Assembly (NCBI GenBank): GCA_025057115.1
Contig: JANWWZ010000007.1
Coordinates: 1-64,000 of the forward strand
Source: Bernardetiaceae bacterium
Lineage (GTDB): Bacteria > Bacteroidota > Bacteroidia > Cytophagales > Thermoflexibacteraceae
Direction: 5' to 3'
Length of the DNA stretch: 64,000 nt
Shown: one piece after another, positions 36,926-45,470 of the stretch
Numbering within the stretch: position 1 is the first letter of the stretch
Layout: each line of letters begins with the position of its first letter
Notes under the pieces: generated by a model
Told to the model about the DNA's origin: nothing
Database searches by the model: none
The model's input: the letters and a program-made list of their open reading frames with translations, nothing else
Program-made: the position numbers and the translations under genes

Positions 36926-39900
36926 ATGCAGCTTTTTAAGCGAAGCTTACTCTTTTTTATTCTGGCTTGGCATAGTATTCAATCAGCTGCGCAAGAGCCA
37001 GTAATCAGCAAAAAAGCTGATTTTCTCCCCAATCGGTTGATTGTTAAGTTTAAGCCAAGTCCTAATTTTTCCTTTTCAAATCCAATCCGTCGGCAAATTT
37101 TAGAAAAAATTGGCATTGAAGACTTATATCAGTTGCATCCTGCTAGCCGTCGCACTACCTTCGGCAATTACGAAATAGCTTTCCTCTATCAAGCAGTCCT
37201 CAAGGGTGATGTTAATTTGCACCAGGCAATTCAAGCTATTCAAAGCCAGCCAGAAGTAGCCTATGTCGAGCCCATCCCTGCTCATTACGAAATATTTGGA
37301 TCAGAGTCTTTCATTCCTAATGACCCTTTCTTCAACGAATTGCTTTATCCTGGGCGCATGTATGGATATCGCTTAGCTCGAGTATTTGAAGCATGGGAAA
37401 TTACTCGCGGTGATAGCAATACCGTCATTGCTATTGTGGACTCAGGGGTGCGCACTGACCACCCTGATCTGCGCCGCAATCTTTACTACAACCATCGAGA
37501 GCGGTTTGGAAAACCTGGCATCGACGACGACAAAAACGGCTTTGTAGATGACAGTCTGGGAGTAGATTTTGCAGAAAATACTAACATTTACAACAATTTT
37601 CATGGCACTGCTGTAGCGGGAATTGCTGCCGCCGTGCCTAATAATAATTTTGGCTTTGCAGGAGTAGGCTACCACTGCCGTATCATGCCATTGAAAGTAA
37701 CCCGCATAGGTTCTTTAAACCCCGTCGGATTGTACCAAGCTCTGTTGTATGCCGCTGAAAATGGTGCTAAAATTATTAACGCTTCTCTCGGTCAAGCGAC
37801 GGCTTTTTTGAAATGGGAACAAGATATTGTCAATTATATTACTCTTCAAAAGGACGTGCTCATTGTAGCCGCTGCTGGCAACAGGCAAGGAGGAGGTGAA
37901 ATTCCTTTCTATCCAGCCGCTTACGAAAATGTACTAGCAGTGGCTGCCTCCGACCGACAGGATAAGCGCGCTACCAATGGCGTCTATGGCAACCATGTAG
38001 CTTTGATGGCTCCCGGCGTTGATGTGTGGAGCACTTTTACAGGTCCAGATTTTACTTCTTCGCTCTCGGGTTCTTCTTTTGCCACTCCTTTTGTTGCAGG
38101 TGCCGCTGGACTGGTGCGCTCTCGCTATCCTCACTTGAAAGCCATCCAAATTGCTGCCTTACTGCGAAATACCGCTGATGATGTATATGCTTTGCCAGAA
38201 AATGCACCTTATGCCTACAAACTGGGCAGAGGACGCATCAACGTGTGGAGAGCCTTGCAAAATCAATCTACTACTGCTGCTATTAGAGCAACGCAGATTC
38301 AGTGGCATGCCCGCGGCACTACGGGATGGGCTTCCAACGATGACACAGTTGAAATTTCTGCTGTTTTTCGCAACCTATTGCGCCCTTTGACCAATGCCAG
38401 AGTTACCCTCACTACCCAATCGCGGTATGCCCGCATTTTAGAGGGCAGCTTCACCATCGGTGCGTTAGCTTCGCTGGATTCTGTGAGCAATCGCCAAAAG
38501 CCTTTTCTAATTTATATTCCTGCTGATACCCCTCCAGGAGAGACCATTCACTTCCGCTTCAACTACACCGATGGGGAATACCAGGATTGGCAAATGTTCA
38601 CCCTCACTACCTTGCCCGATCCCGTTTCGTTTGAGTTTAACCGAATTAGTCTTTCTGTATCAGCCAATGGACGCATGGGCATGACGGATCCGCTTTATCT
38701 TGCAGGAATTGGATTCCGGTTTGATAACCAACGCATATTGAGCGAAATGGGGCTCATGATAGGTTTATCTCCCACAGTGGTATCCAATAGTGTGTTTGTT
38801 CGTCCCGGAGAGCGCTCTGCTCATTTCACGCCCATTCGCCACCCACGCCTATGGGAACGAGGTTTGCAGCATACCGTTGCTTATGCTTCTTTTACGGATG
38901 CTATCAATAATTTTAACCGACTCAATATTAAGGTAGAACAAACAATTAGCGCCAGAATTAACCAGCCTCACAGGCAATACATCATCATCCACTACGATAT
39001 TACCAATAACAACCCGATGGGGCGGTACGATAGCCTACGCGTGGGACTTTACGCCGACTGGGATATCGGCAATGCCCCTAACCGTGCAGACTGGGACAGC
39101 GAAGGCAACTTCGGTTATGTCTATCAGCCCGGCGGACTATGGGCTGGCATCAAGGCTTTGGGTCCAGCGACGGGGTATTACGCTATCGACAAAGAAGACA
39201 CACCCCCCGACCAGTTTAATTTTACCGATGACTTTAACATAAGTGAAAAATTTCTCACTCTCTCCACAGGTGTTAAAAGACCGCGAGCAGGCATGCAAAG
39301 CCCTCAAGGAGCTGATGTAGCCCACGTCGTGACTAATATCATCCCTCGTTTGGAACCAGGAGAAAAGCAGCGCGTAACTTTTGTCATTGCCGTCGGAAAT
39401 AGCCTTTCAGATCTGCGCCAGTCGATTAGTCAAGGAGTGATGCAATTGCATCCTGCTACTGTTCGCAGTGCTACCCCTTCTCTGCCAGATTATCTCTGTG
39501 GAGGCGATACAGTGCGTCTTGCTCCTGGTAATGGTGAGCGCTTCCGTTTTTACAGTCCTGATAACTTGACCCAACCAATAGCTGAAGGCGCCTATTTGCC
39601 CCTTACTATGCAAGATGAAGGCAAAATCTTTTTAGTAAGCGGATACGACCACCCCATCGAAAGCCCTTTAGTTCCCTATACAGTAAAAATCCATACAGCA
39701 GTAGCGCGCTTTCATTCCATAGACTCTCTTAACATTGCCGATTCTAATAAATTGTACCTGTTCGACAAAAGTGTAAACCCTGTTAGTTGGCGATGGGAAG
39801 TGATAGGCACTCACCTGCCAGTGCAAACGGTGCAAAATCCAGTGTTTACCTTTCATCGACCTGGTAAGTATATAATTAAGCTCACTATTACAGATACTAA

Positions 39901-41680
39901 AGGCTGCCAGGCTACTGCTACAAAAATCGTAAAAGTGGTTCGGCTGGCACGAGGAAACCGTCCCGTCGTTCCTTTTATTGTCTATGGCTGCGAAAACAGT
40001 CCTATATTAATAGCACCTGCTACTTATAATGCGACGCACTTTAACTTTTACCATGATAGCCTTTCCACTACTGCTGCCTTCACAGGACGGCGCTACCTAC
40101 TTACTGATAAGCGAGTGCGCAAAGTAATCGTTACCAGCATTGACTCGGCGCTGGAAAGCCTTCCCGCTGAAGTAGAAATCAGCCGCATTCGCATAAAAGC
40201 AGCCTTCACTTATGAACCTCGTTTTGATACAGTAATTTACGACCGCATTAAGTTTACAGACCAAAGCATTAGCGATTTGTCCATTACGCGCTGGGAGTGG
40301 GATTTTGGCGATGGTTCTCCAAAGGTATTCGAGCCCAATCCCTCCTACATGTACAATCGGCAAGGTGTATTCACGGTTAAACTGGTAGTAACTAATTCCT
40401 ACGGTTGCCGCGATAGCGTTCAACATACTTTTAGAGTAGGCAGAAAAGCACCTAGACCTATTGTCCGAAACATCGAGGCTTGTCGTGGGGATACAGTAGT
40501 AGTTCGCCCTGCTGGCGGCTCGAAATTCAACTTTTACTTGCAGCCTTATACTGCTCCCGTTCATACAGGGGCCTCCTATCGATTCGTGGTAGGTAGTTTT
40601 AGGCACTTATGGATTACTAGCATCGACTCCATCATAGAAAGCGACCCACAAGTAGTAGAAATTCTTATTCGCGAAGCTATTGCTGATTTTGAAGCGCCTG
40701 AAGAAGTAGGCTTAGGACCAGACACGCCTCCCCTACAGTTTTATGACCGCAGTTTAGGTGCCGTAGAATGGTACTGGGACTTCGGCGATGGCACTACCTC
40801 AACCCGACAAAACCCCGCTCATCGCTATCGCCATCCAGGGATTTATCGCGTTCGCTTGCAAATTAGAAATATACTCGGTTGTACCTCGACGATTACTAAA
40901 CCGCTGCGCGTAGTGGGGCAAGGTCCAATACCTGAGTGGAACCCTAGACGCATATTTTGCCCTAATGAAGAAATTCTCATCGCGCCGCAGAACGGTTCTA
41001 AGTTTCGTTTTTATACTACACCTCCCTCCTTGGGCAGACCTGTTGCTGAAGGAGTTTCATGGCAACTAAAATTGACTCAATCCCAAACTATTTACATTAC
41101 CAATGCCGATTCACTACGGGAAAGTTTGCCACTTGAGGTTCGCTTAGAAGTAAGTCCATTGCATGGCCGTTTTTCAGTCAGGGGCAAGAACAATCGCCTT
41201 GTGGCAGGAGATACCATTCTACTGCAGGCAGAAAGCCAAGTAGCCATGTCATGGCAATGGAATTTAGGAAATGGAAGAACTGCTACCACTCCTCAAGTAG
41301 CAGTGGTTTATAACCGAGCAGGAGTTTACCAAGTAACCCTTAGCGTGAGAGATGAGGTAGGTTGCATACAAACGCATAGCCAGTGGCTCAATGTAGAAGC
41401 GCCTAGTGGAGTTTCTCCTCAACCTTCGCGGCAAGAGCCCATTATCACTATCGTTCCCAATCCAGTCACTACAAAAGCATTGGTAAAGATCGACTTGAAC
41501 GAATTCCAACAACTAGAGCTTGCTCTATACGACCACTTAGGTCGCCTTATCTGGACGGGTGCCGCAGAATTGCAAAATGGCGTTGTTGAGTTGCCTTTGA
41601 CGCATCTTGCTGCGGGAAGCTACCTGTTGCGCGTGCACTCCCACGACCTCACTCGACATATTCGACTTATTAAGGAGTAG
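36926..41680 (+). CDS. Secreted S8 subtilisin-like protease with Ig-like/PKD repeats and T9SS type A sorting domain
   Basis: Catalytic motifs 'VIAIVDSGVRTDHPDL' (Asp), 'NNFHGTAVAGIAAA' (His), 'LSGSSFATPFVAGAAGLV' (Ser). PKD 'WEWDFGDGSPKV...P...YNRQGVFTVKLVVTNSYGC'. C-terminal 'ITIVPNPVTTKALVKI...LALYDHLGRLIWTG...GSYLLRVHSHDLTRHIRLIKE'. Confidence 0.93.
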   Translation: MQLFKRSLLFFILAWHSIQSAAQEPVISKKADFLPNRLIVKFKPSPNFSFSNPIRRQILEKIGIEDLYQLHPASRRTTFGNYEIAFLYQAVLKGDVNLHQAIQAIQSQPEVAYVEPIPAHYEIFGSESFIPNDPFFNELLYPGRMYGYRLARVFEAWEITRGDSNTVIAIVDSGVRTDHPDLRRNLYYNHRERFGKPGIDDDKNGFVDDSLGVDFAENTNIYNNFHGTAVAGIAAAVPNNNFGFAGVGYHCRIMPLKVTRIGSLNPVGLYQALLYAAENGAKIINASLGQATAFLKWEQDIVNYITLQKDVLIVAAAGNRQGGGEIPFYPAAYENVLAVAASDRQDKRATNGVYGNHVALMAPGVDVWSTFTGPDFTSSLSGSSFATPFVAGAAGLVRSRYPHLKAIQIAALLRNTADDVYALPENAPYAYKLGRGRINVWRALQNQSTTAAIRATQIQWHARGTTGWASNDDTVEISAVFRNLLRPLTNARVTLTTQSRYARILEGSFTIGALASLDSVSNRQKPFLIYIPADTPPGETIHFRFNYTDGEYQDWQMFTLTTLPDPVSFEFNRISLSVSANGRMGMTDPLYLAGIGFRFDNQRILSEMGLMIGLSPTVVSNSVFVRPGERSAHFTPIRHPRLWERGLQHTVAYASFTDAINNFNRLNIKVEQTISARINQPHRQYIIIHYDITNNNPMGRYDSLRVGLYADWDIGNAPNRADWDSEGNFGYVYQPGGLWAGIKALGPATGYYAIDKEDTPPDQFNFTDDFNISEKFLTLSTGVKRPRAGMQSPQGADVAHVVTNIIPRLEPGEKQRVTFVIAVGNSLSDLRQSISQGVMQLHPATVRSATPSLPDYLCGGDTVRLAPGNGERFRFYSPDNLTQPIAEGAYLPLTMQDEGKIFLVSGYDHPIESPLVPYTVKIHTAVARFHSIDSLNIADSNKLYLFDKSVNPVSWRWEVIGTHLPVQTVQNPVFTFHRPGKYIIKLTITDTKGCQATATKIVKVVRLARGNRPVVPFIVYGCENSPILIAPATYNATHFNFYHDSLSTTAAFTGRRYLLTDKRVRKVIVTSIDSALESLPAEVEISRIRIKAAFTYEPRFDTVIYDRIKFTDQSISDLSITRWEWDFGDGSPKVFEPNPSYMYNRQGVFTVKLVVTNSYGCRDSVQHTFRVGRKAPRPIVRNIEACRGDTVVVRPAGGSKFNFYLQPYTAPVHTGASYRFVVGSFRHLWITSIDSIIESDPQVVEILIREAIADFEAPEEVGLGPDTPPLQFYDRSLGAVEWYWDFGDGTTSTRQNPAHRYRHPGIYRVRLQIRNILGCTSTITKPLRVVGQGPIPEWNPRRIFCPNEEILIAPQNGSKFRFYTTPPSLGRPVAEGVSWQLKLTQSQTIYITNADSLRESLPLEVRLEVSPLHGRFSVRGKNNRLVAGDTILLQAESQVAMSWQWNLGNGRTATTPQVAVVYNRAGVYQVTLSVRDEVGCIQTHSQWLNVEAPSGVSPQPSRQEPIITIVPNPVTTKALVKIDLNEFQQLELALYDHLGRLIWTGAAELQNGVVELPLTHLAAGSYLLRVHSHDLTRHIRLIKE
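39491..41403 (+). repeat. Four tandem Ig-like (Ig_7/CHU_C-associated type) + PKD composite units, period ~490 bp
   Basis: Units begin near YLCGGDTVRLAP (39491), YGCENSPILIAP (~39982), EACRGDTVVVRP (~40477), IFCPNEEILIAP (~40952); each continues FxFY...ItsiDS..ES and then a PKD. Confidence 0.75.
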
Positions 41681-41728
41681 AACGCACCACCTCTAACTAC
41701 CCGAAAAAAATTTTTTTGCTTGCTTTAT

Positions 41729-42799
41729 TCACTCGATGAAAAGATAATCGTAATGCACTAAGGGTTTTTGTCCTTTTTTGCCAAGTCGCTCTTGCGCTTT
41801 ATCGGAGCTATATTGCGCAATACCCACGCCAATGAGTTGATTATCAGGATTATAAAGTTGAATGAGGTCTCCTTTTTGGAATTGTCCTTCTATGCGGGTA
41901 ATGCCCACGGGAAGCAAACTTGCCGCGCGAGCAGAAGTAATAGCCTTAACCGCTCCTGCATCCAAAAATACTTTTCCTTTGGCAAAATCGCCGCTGTGGG
42001 CAATGCGTTTTTTAACCCCTGAGGCTTTTCGCAAAGGTCTGAAGTAGGTTCCTATCTGTTGGTCATGGAGCAGCAAGTCTACAAGCACATTAGAACGCCT
42101 TCCGTTAATAATATGCACTCCAATGCCCAATTGAGCTACTTTGCGCGCAATGTTAACCTTAGTAAGCATGCCTCCGCGCCCAAAACTGGATTTATCAGCT
42201 GTAATAAAGCGGCTCAGGTTCATCTCAGGAGTTACTTCTGCAATCAGCTCGCTGCCCGATTGTTGAGGGCTTCCTGTGTAGATGCCTTCCACATTGCTGA
42301 GAATGAGTAAAGCATCGGCATCCATCATAGAAGCAACTAAGCCAGCAAGTTCGTCATTGTCGGTAAACATGAGTTCAGTTACCGACACTACGTCGTTTTC
42401 ATTTACAATAGGCAAAATTTTATGCTGCAGCAAGGCAGTAAAACAGTTTTTAATGTTGAAATAATGAACTCTATCGCGGAAGTCTTCTTTAGTAACTAAG
42501 GCTTGGGCAATAGTGATGTTTTCTGCGGCAAACAATTGGTTATAAAGTTGGATGAGCTGAATCTGCCCTACTGCCGCTAATACCTGCCGCTGCAAAATAG
42601 TATCAGTAGAAGGTTGAAGTTGAACAATATGCCGAGCTGAGGCTACCGCTCCAGAGGAAATTAGCAATATTTCAATTCCCTTGCGGCTTAGTTGAGCTAC
42701 TTGACTCACCAAATGAGCAATATGCCTTTGGTCAGGAGTTCCTTGAGCAGTAGTAAGAACATTAGAGCCTATTTTGACCACTATGCGAGAATAATTCAT
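41729..42799 (-). CDS. proB: Glutamate 5-kinase
   Basis: 'RIVVKIGSNVLT', 'ILLISSGAVASARHIV', 'IVNENDVVSVTELMFTDNDELAGLVASMMDADALLILSNVEGIY', 'GRGGMLTKVNIARKVAQLGIGVHIINGR'. Start at internal Met 42799. Confidence 0.94.
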   Translation of the reverse strand: MNYSRIVVKIGSNVLTTAQGTPDQRHIAHLVSQVAQLSRKGIEILLISSGAVASARHIVQLQPSTDTILQRQVLAAVGQIQLIQLYNQLFAAENITIAQALVTKEDFRDRVHYFNIKNCFTALLQHKILPIVNENDVVSVTELMFTDNDELAGLVASMMDADALLILSNVEGIYTGSPQQSGSELIAEVTPEMNLSRFITADKSSFGRGGMLTKVNIARKVAQLGIGVHIINGRRSNVLVDLLLHDQQIGTYFRPLRKASGVKKRIAHSGDFAKGKVFLDAGAVKAITSARAASLLPVGITRIEGQFQKGDLIQLYNPDNQLIGVGIAQYSSDKAQERLGKKGQKPLVHYDYLFIE

Positions 42800-42962
42800 A
42801 GCTAGAGCTTTTATAGAGACGCAACTTGTGGCAAGTAAAGAATACTTGATTTGCAGTGAAATGCTCAAGTTAGCATCATTTTTTGCACCAAGCTCAATTA
42901 ACTGGTTTGTGCTAAATTAATTGCGTTTAAATTGCTAAAAACTCGAATCATTGTCAATATCT

Positions 42963-44063
42963 TTAACACAAAGCATACCTTTTACCAGGTAAAGCCTTCA
43001 CAAGCCCCTGAAACTCAAGATTGAGCAGCACTACCGCCGCTTGAGCTACTCCTAAACCACTTTGCCAGCCCAAATCGTCTAAGTGCATTTCACCATGTTG
43101 TTTCAAAAGGCTAAAGATTTCTGCTTCTTCTTTGGAAAGATCAACTACTTGGACCTTACCAGTAGACTTCTCTAGGGTAGGTGCTGTTTGCCAGCCCATG
43201 AGCTCTGCCATTGCTTTAACAGAGGTAAAAAGATGGGCTTTGTGTTTGCTAATCAAGTAGTTACAACCTTCCGAGTAAACTTGCCCCAAGTTACCTGGCA
43301 CGGCGAAAACTTCGCGGTTATATTCATTGGCATACTCGGCAGTAATCATAGCTCCTCCTTTGATAGCTGTTTCCACTACGATAACAACATCGCAGAGGGC
43401 AGCTACGATGCGATTGCGGTAAGGAAAGTTAGGAGCCGCTGGGGCAGTGCCAAAGGGATATTCTGTTAGCAATCCGCCGCCGTGAACCATTTGCCGAGCT
43501 GTTGCAGTATGCTCCCCAGGATAGATTCGGTCTAGTCCGCTGCCTAATACTGCAATAGTAGGAAGTCCTGTTTTAATGGCTTGCCGATGAGCAATGATGT
43601 CAATTCCATAAGCAAGACCGCTGATAATCAAAGCATTAAGAGGTTTTAGTCCTACTACAATCTCTTCGGTAATCTCTTTTCCGTAGCCAGTAGCTTTGCG
43701 CGTTCCTACGATGCCTACTGTGGGAGCGGCGTTTAAATCCGCATTGCCTTGCCAGTAAAGCAGTGCTGGCAAATCAGCAAACTGTTTTAACCGAGTGGGA
43801 AATTTTTCATCGGTATAAAACAAGATTGTTACGCTGTCTTTTTCGGCTTGTGCAAGGGCTTTTTCAGCTTTCGTTAGCGCTTCCGTCTGATGGTTAGCAA
43901 TCAGCTCTGCTGTTTTAGGACCAATACTGGGAATTTTGCAAAGTTTACCTTTAGGCGTTTTGAAAACATTTTCCGCAGAGCCGCAATAGCTCACCAGTTG
44001 TTTAATCAACACGTTGCCGATGTGGGGAATGAAAGACAAAGCTAGCTGATGGAGCTTGCTCAT
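42963..44063 (-). CDS. dprA: DNA-processing protein DprA
   Basis: 'VGIVGTRKATGYGKEITEEIV', 'IISGLAYGIDIIAHRQAI', 'TIAVLGSGLDRIYPGEH', 'TEYPFGTAPAAPNFPYRNRIVAAL', 'MITAEYANEYNREVFAVPGNLG'. Confidence 0.95.
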   Translation of the reverse strand: MSKLHQLALSFIPHIGNVLIKQLVSYCGSAENVFKTPKGKLCKIPSIGPKTAELIANHQTEALTKAEKALAQAEKDSVTILFYTDEKFPTRLKQFADLPALLYWQGNADLNAAPTVGIVGTRKATGYGKEITEEIVVGLKPLNALIISGLAYGIDIIAHRQAIKTGLPTIAVLGSGLDRIYPGEHTATARQMVHGGGLLTEYPFGTAPAAPNFPYRNRIVAALCDVVIVVETAIKGGAMITAEYANEYNREVFAVPGNLGQVYSEGCNYLISKHKAHLFTSVKAMAELMGWQTAPTLEKSTGKVQVVDLSKEEAEIFSLLKQHGEMHLDDLGWQSGLGVAQAAVVLLNLEFQGLVKALPGKRYALC

Positions 44064-45418
44064 GGCAGGCCATTGTTGGACGAGTTGGAATTGATAGATT
44101 CAAATTGTTGTTTTTCGAGGTGTTGCAAACGAATACTTATGGCTTGTTTGTGAGCATGGAGGTATTCAGCTTCTGCCATTACTTCCACAACAGGACCTAG
44201 CCGACGCAGTCCTTCTTGAGAAATTTGCTGATAGGTAATTTTCTTTACAAAACTATCTACCGAAACCCCAGAAAAAGCGCGTGCATACCCGTTAGTGGGT
44301 AAAGTATGGTTAGTACCTGAAGCATAATCGCCTGCGGCTTCTGGGGTATAGTGTCCTAAGAAAACGGAACCTGCATTGACAATTTTTTCCGCTACTCTTC
44401 CTGGATCTTCAACGGCTAAAATTAAATGCTCGGCAGCGTATTCATTTAACAGATCAATAGCTTCTTCTTCGCTAGCTACTAGCACGCACTTGCTATGCGT
44501 TAGTGAAGCAGCAGCCAATGCGCGGCGTGGTAGCACTCCTATTTGCTGGCGGATTTCTTCTACTACTGCTTGAATTAAAGGTTCATAAGTGGTTACTAGG
44601 AAAACATGGCTATCGATGCCGTGCTCAGCTTGGGAAAGTAAGTCAGCAGCTACAAAAGCGGGATTAGCGGTATGGTCGGCATAAATGGCTACTTCTGAAG
44701 GTCCTGCAGGTATGTCAATAGCTACTCCTCTGCGGGCAACCATTTGCTTGGCAGCAGTAACAAACTGATTGCCAGGACCAAAAATTTTATCCACTTTAGG
44801 GATAGTTTCCGTTCCTACGGCGAGGGCTGCAATGGCTTGTGCACCGCCTACTTTGTAAATCTTGTGCACTCCTGCCACTTGGGCTGCATACAGAATGGTA
44901 GGATTAATTTTGCCGTCTCGTCCAGGAGGAGTAGTCATTACAATTTGCTTGCAACCTGCAATAGTAGCAGGGGTAGCTAGCATTAACACGGTAGAAAAAA
45001 GTGGTGCTGTTCCTCCTGGAATGTACAACCCTACGCGTTCGATAGGCACACTGCGGCGCCAGCATAATACCCCTGGCATCGTCTCTACAGGTTCAAAGCG
45101 CTCTATCTGGCGAAGGTGGAAACTATAAATATTTCGGTGCGCCACCTCAATGGCATTTCTCAGCTCTTGGCTAATGGTTGCTTCCGCTTGAGCTATTTCC
45201 TCAGAAGTTACCTCGAACTGCGTGATTTTAATACCATCGTACTTTTTTGTAAACTTAGTAAGTGCAACGTCGCCCTTTTTTTTCACTTGCTTAATAATAG
45301 GTTTTACCTTTCGCTCTACTGCTCGCAAATCCATCACAGGGCGCGCCACTATAGTAGCCCATTCACTTCGGGCAGGCATTTGAAATAGCTGCATGGGCAA
45401 AGGCAAATCTTTGTGCAA
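44060..45418 (-). CDS. hisD: Histidinol dehydrogenase
   Basis: 'ERVGLYIPGGTAPLFSTVLMLATPATIAGC', 'YKVGGAQAIAALAVGTETIPKVDKIFGPGNQFVTAAKQ', 'DIPAGPSEVAIYAD', 'SQAEHGIDSHVFLVT', 'GDYASGTNHTLPTNGYAR'. Confidence 0.96.
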   Translation of the reverse strand: MHKDLPLPMQLFQMPARSEWATIVARPVMDLRAVERKVKPIIKQVKKKGDVALTKFTKKYDGIKITQFEVTSEEIAQAEATISQELRNAIEVAHRNIYSFHLRQIERFEPVETMPGVLCWRRSVPIERVGLYIPGGTAPLFSTVLMLATPATIAGCKQIVMTTPPGRDGKINPTILYAAQVAGVHKIYKVGGAQAIAALAVGTETIPKVDKIFGPGNQFVTAAKQMVARRGVAIDIPAGPSEVAIYADHTANPAFVAADLLSQAEHGIDSHVFLVTTYEPLIQAVVEEIRQQIGVLPRRALAAASLTHSKCVLVASEEEAIDLLNEYAAEHLILAVEDPGRVAEKIVNAGSVFLGHYTPEAAGDYASGTNHTLPTNGYARAFSGVSVDSFVKKITYQQISQEGLRRLGPVVEVMAEAEYLHAHKQAISIRLQHLEKQQFESINSNSSNNGLP

Positions 45419-45470
45419 ATATACGCCTACTTTTTAATTACCTTTGTCGCCAAAGCTATTGCTATTGCTG

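Noticed and set aside
40097-40606. 169-aa antisense ORF inside the subtilase gene
   Set aside because: Lies opposite clear PKD/Ig coding sequence; no independent support.
41704-41717. A7T7 palindrome between the subtilase and proB
   Set aside because: No G/C stem, so not a convincing terminator; a curved A-tract is possible but unsupported.
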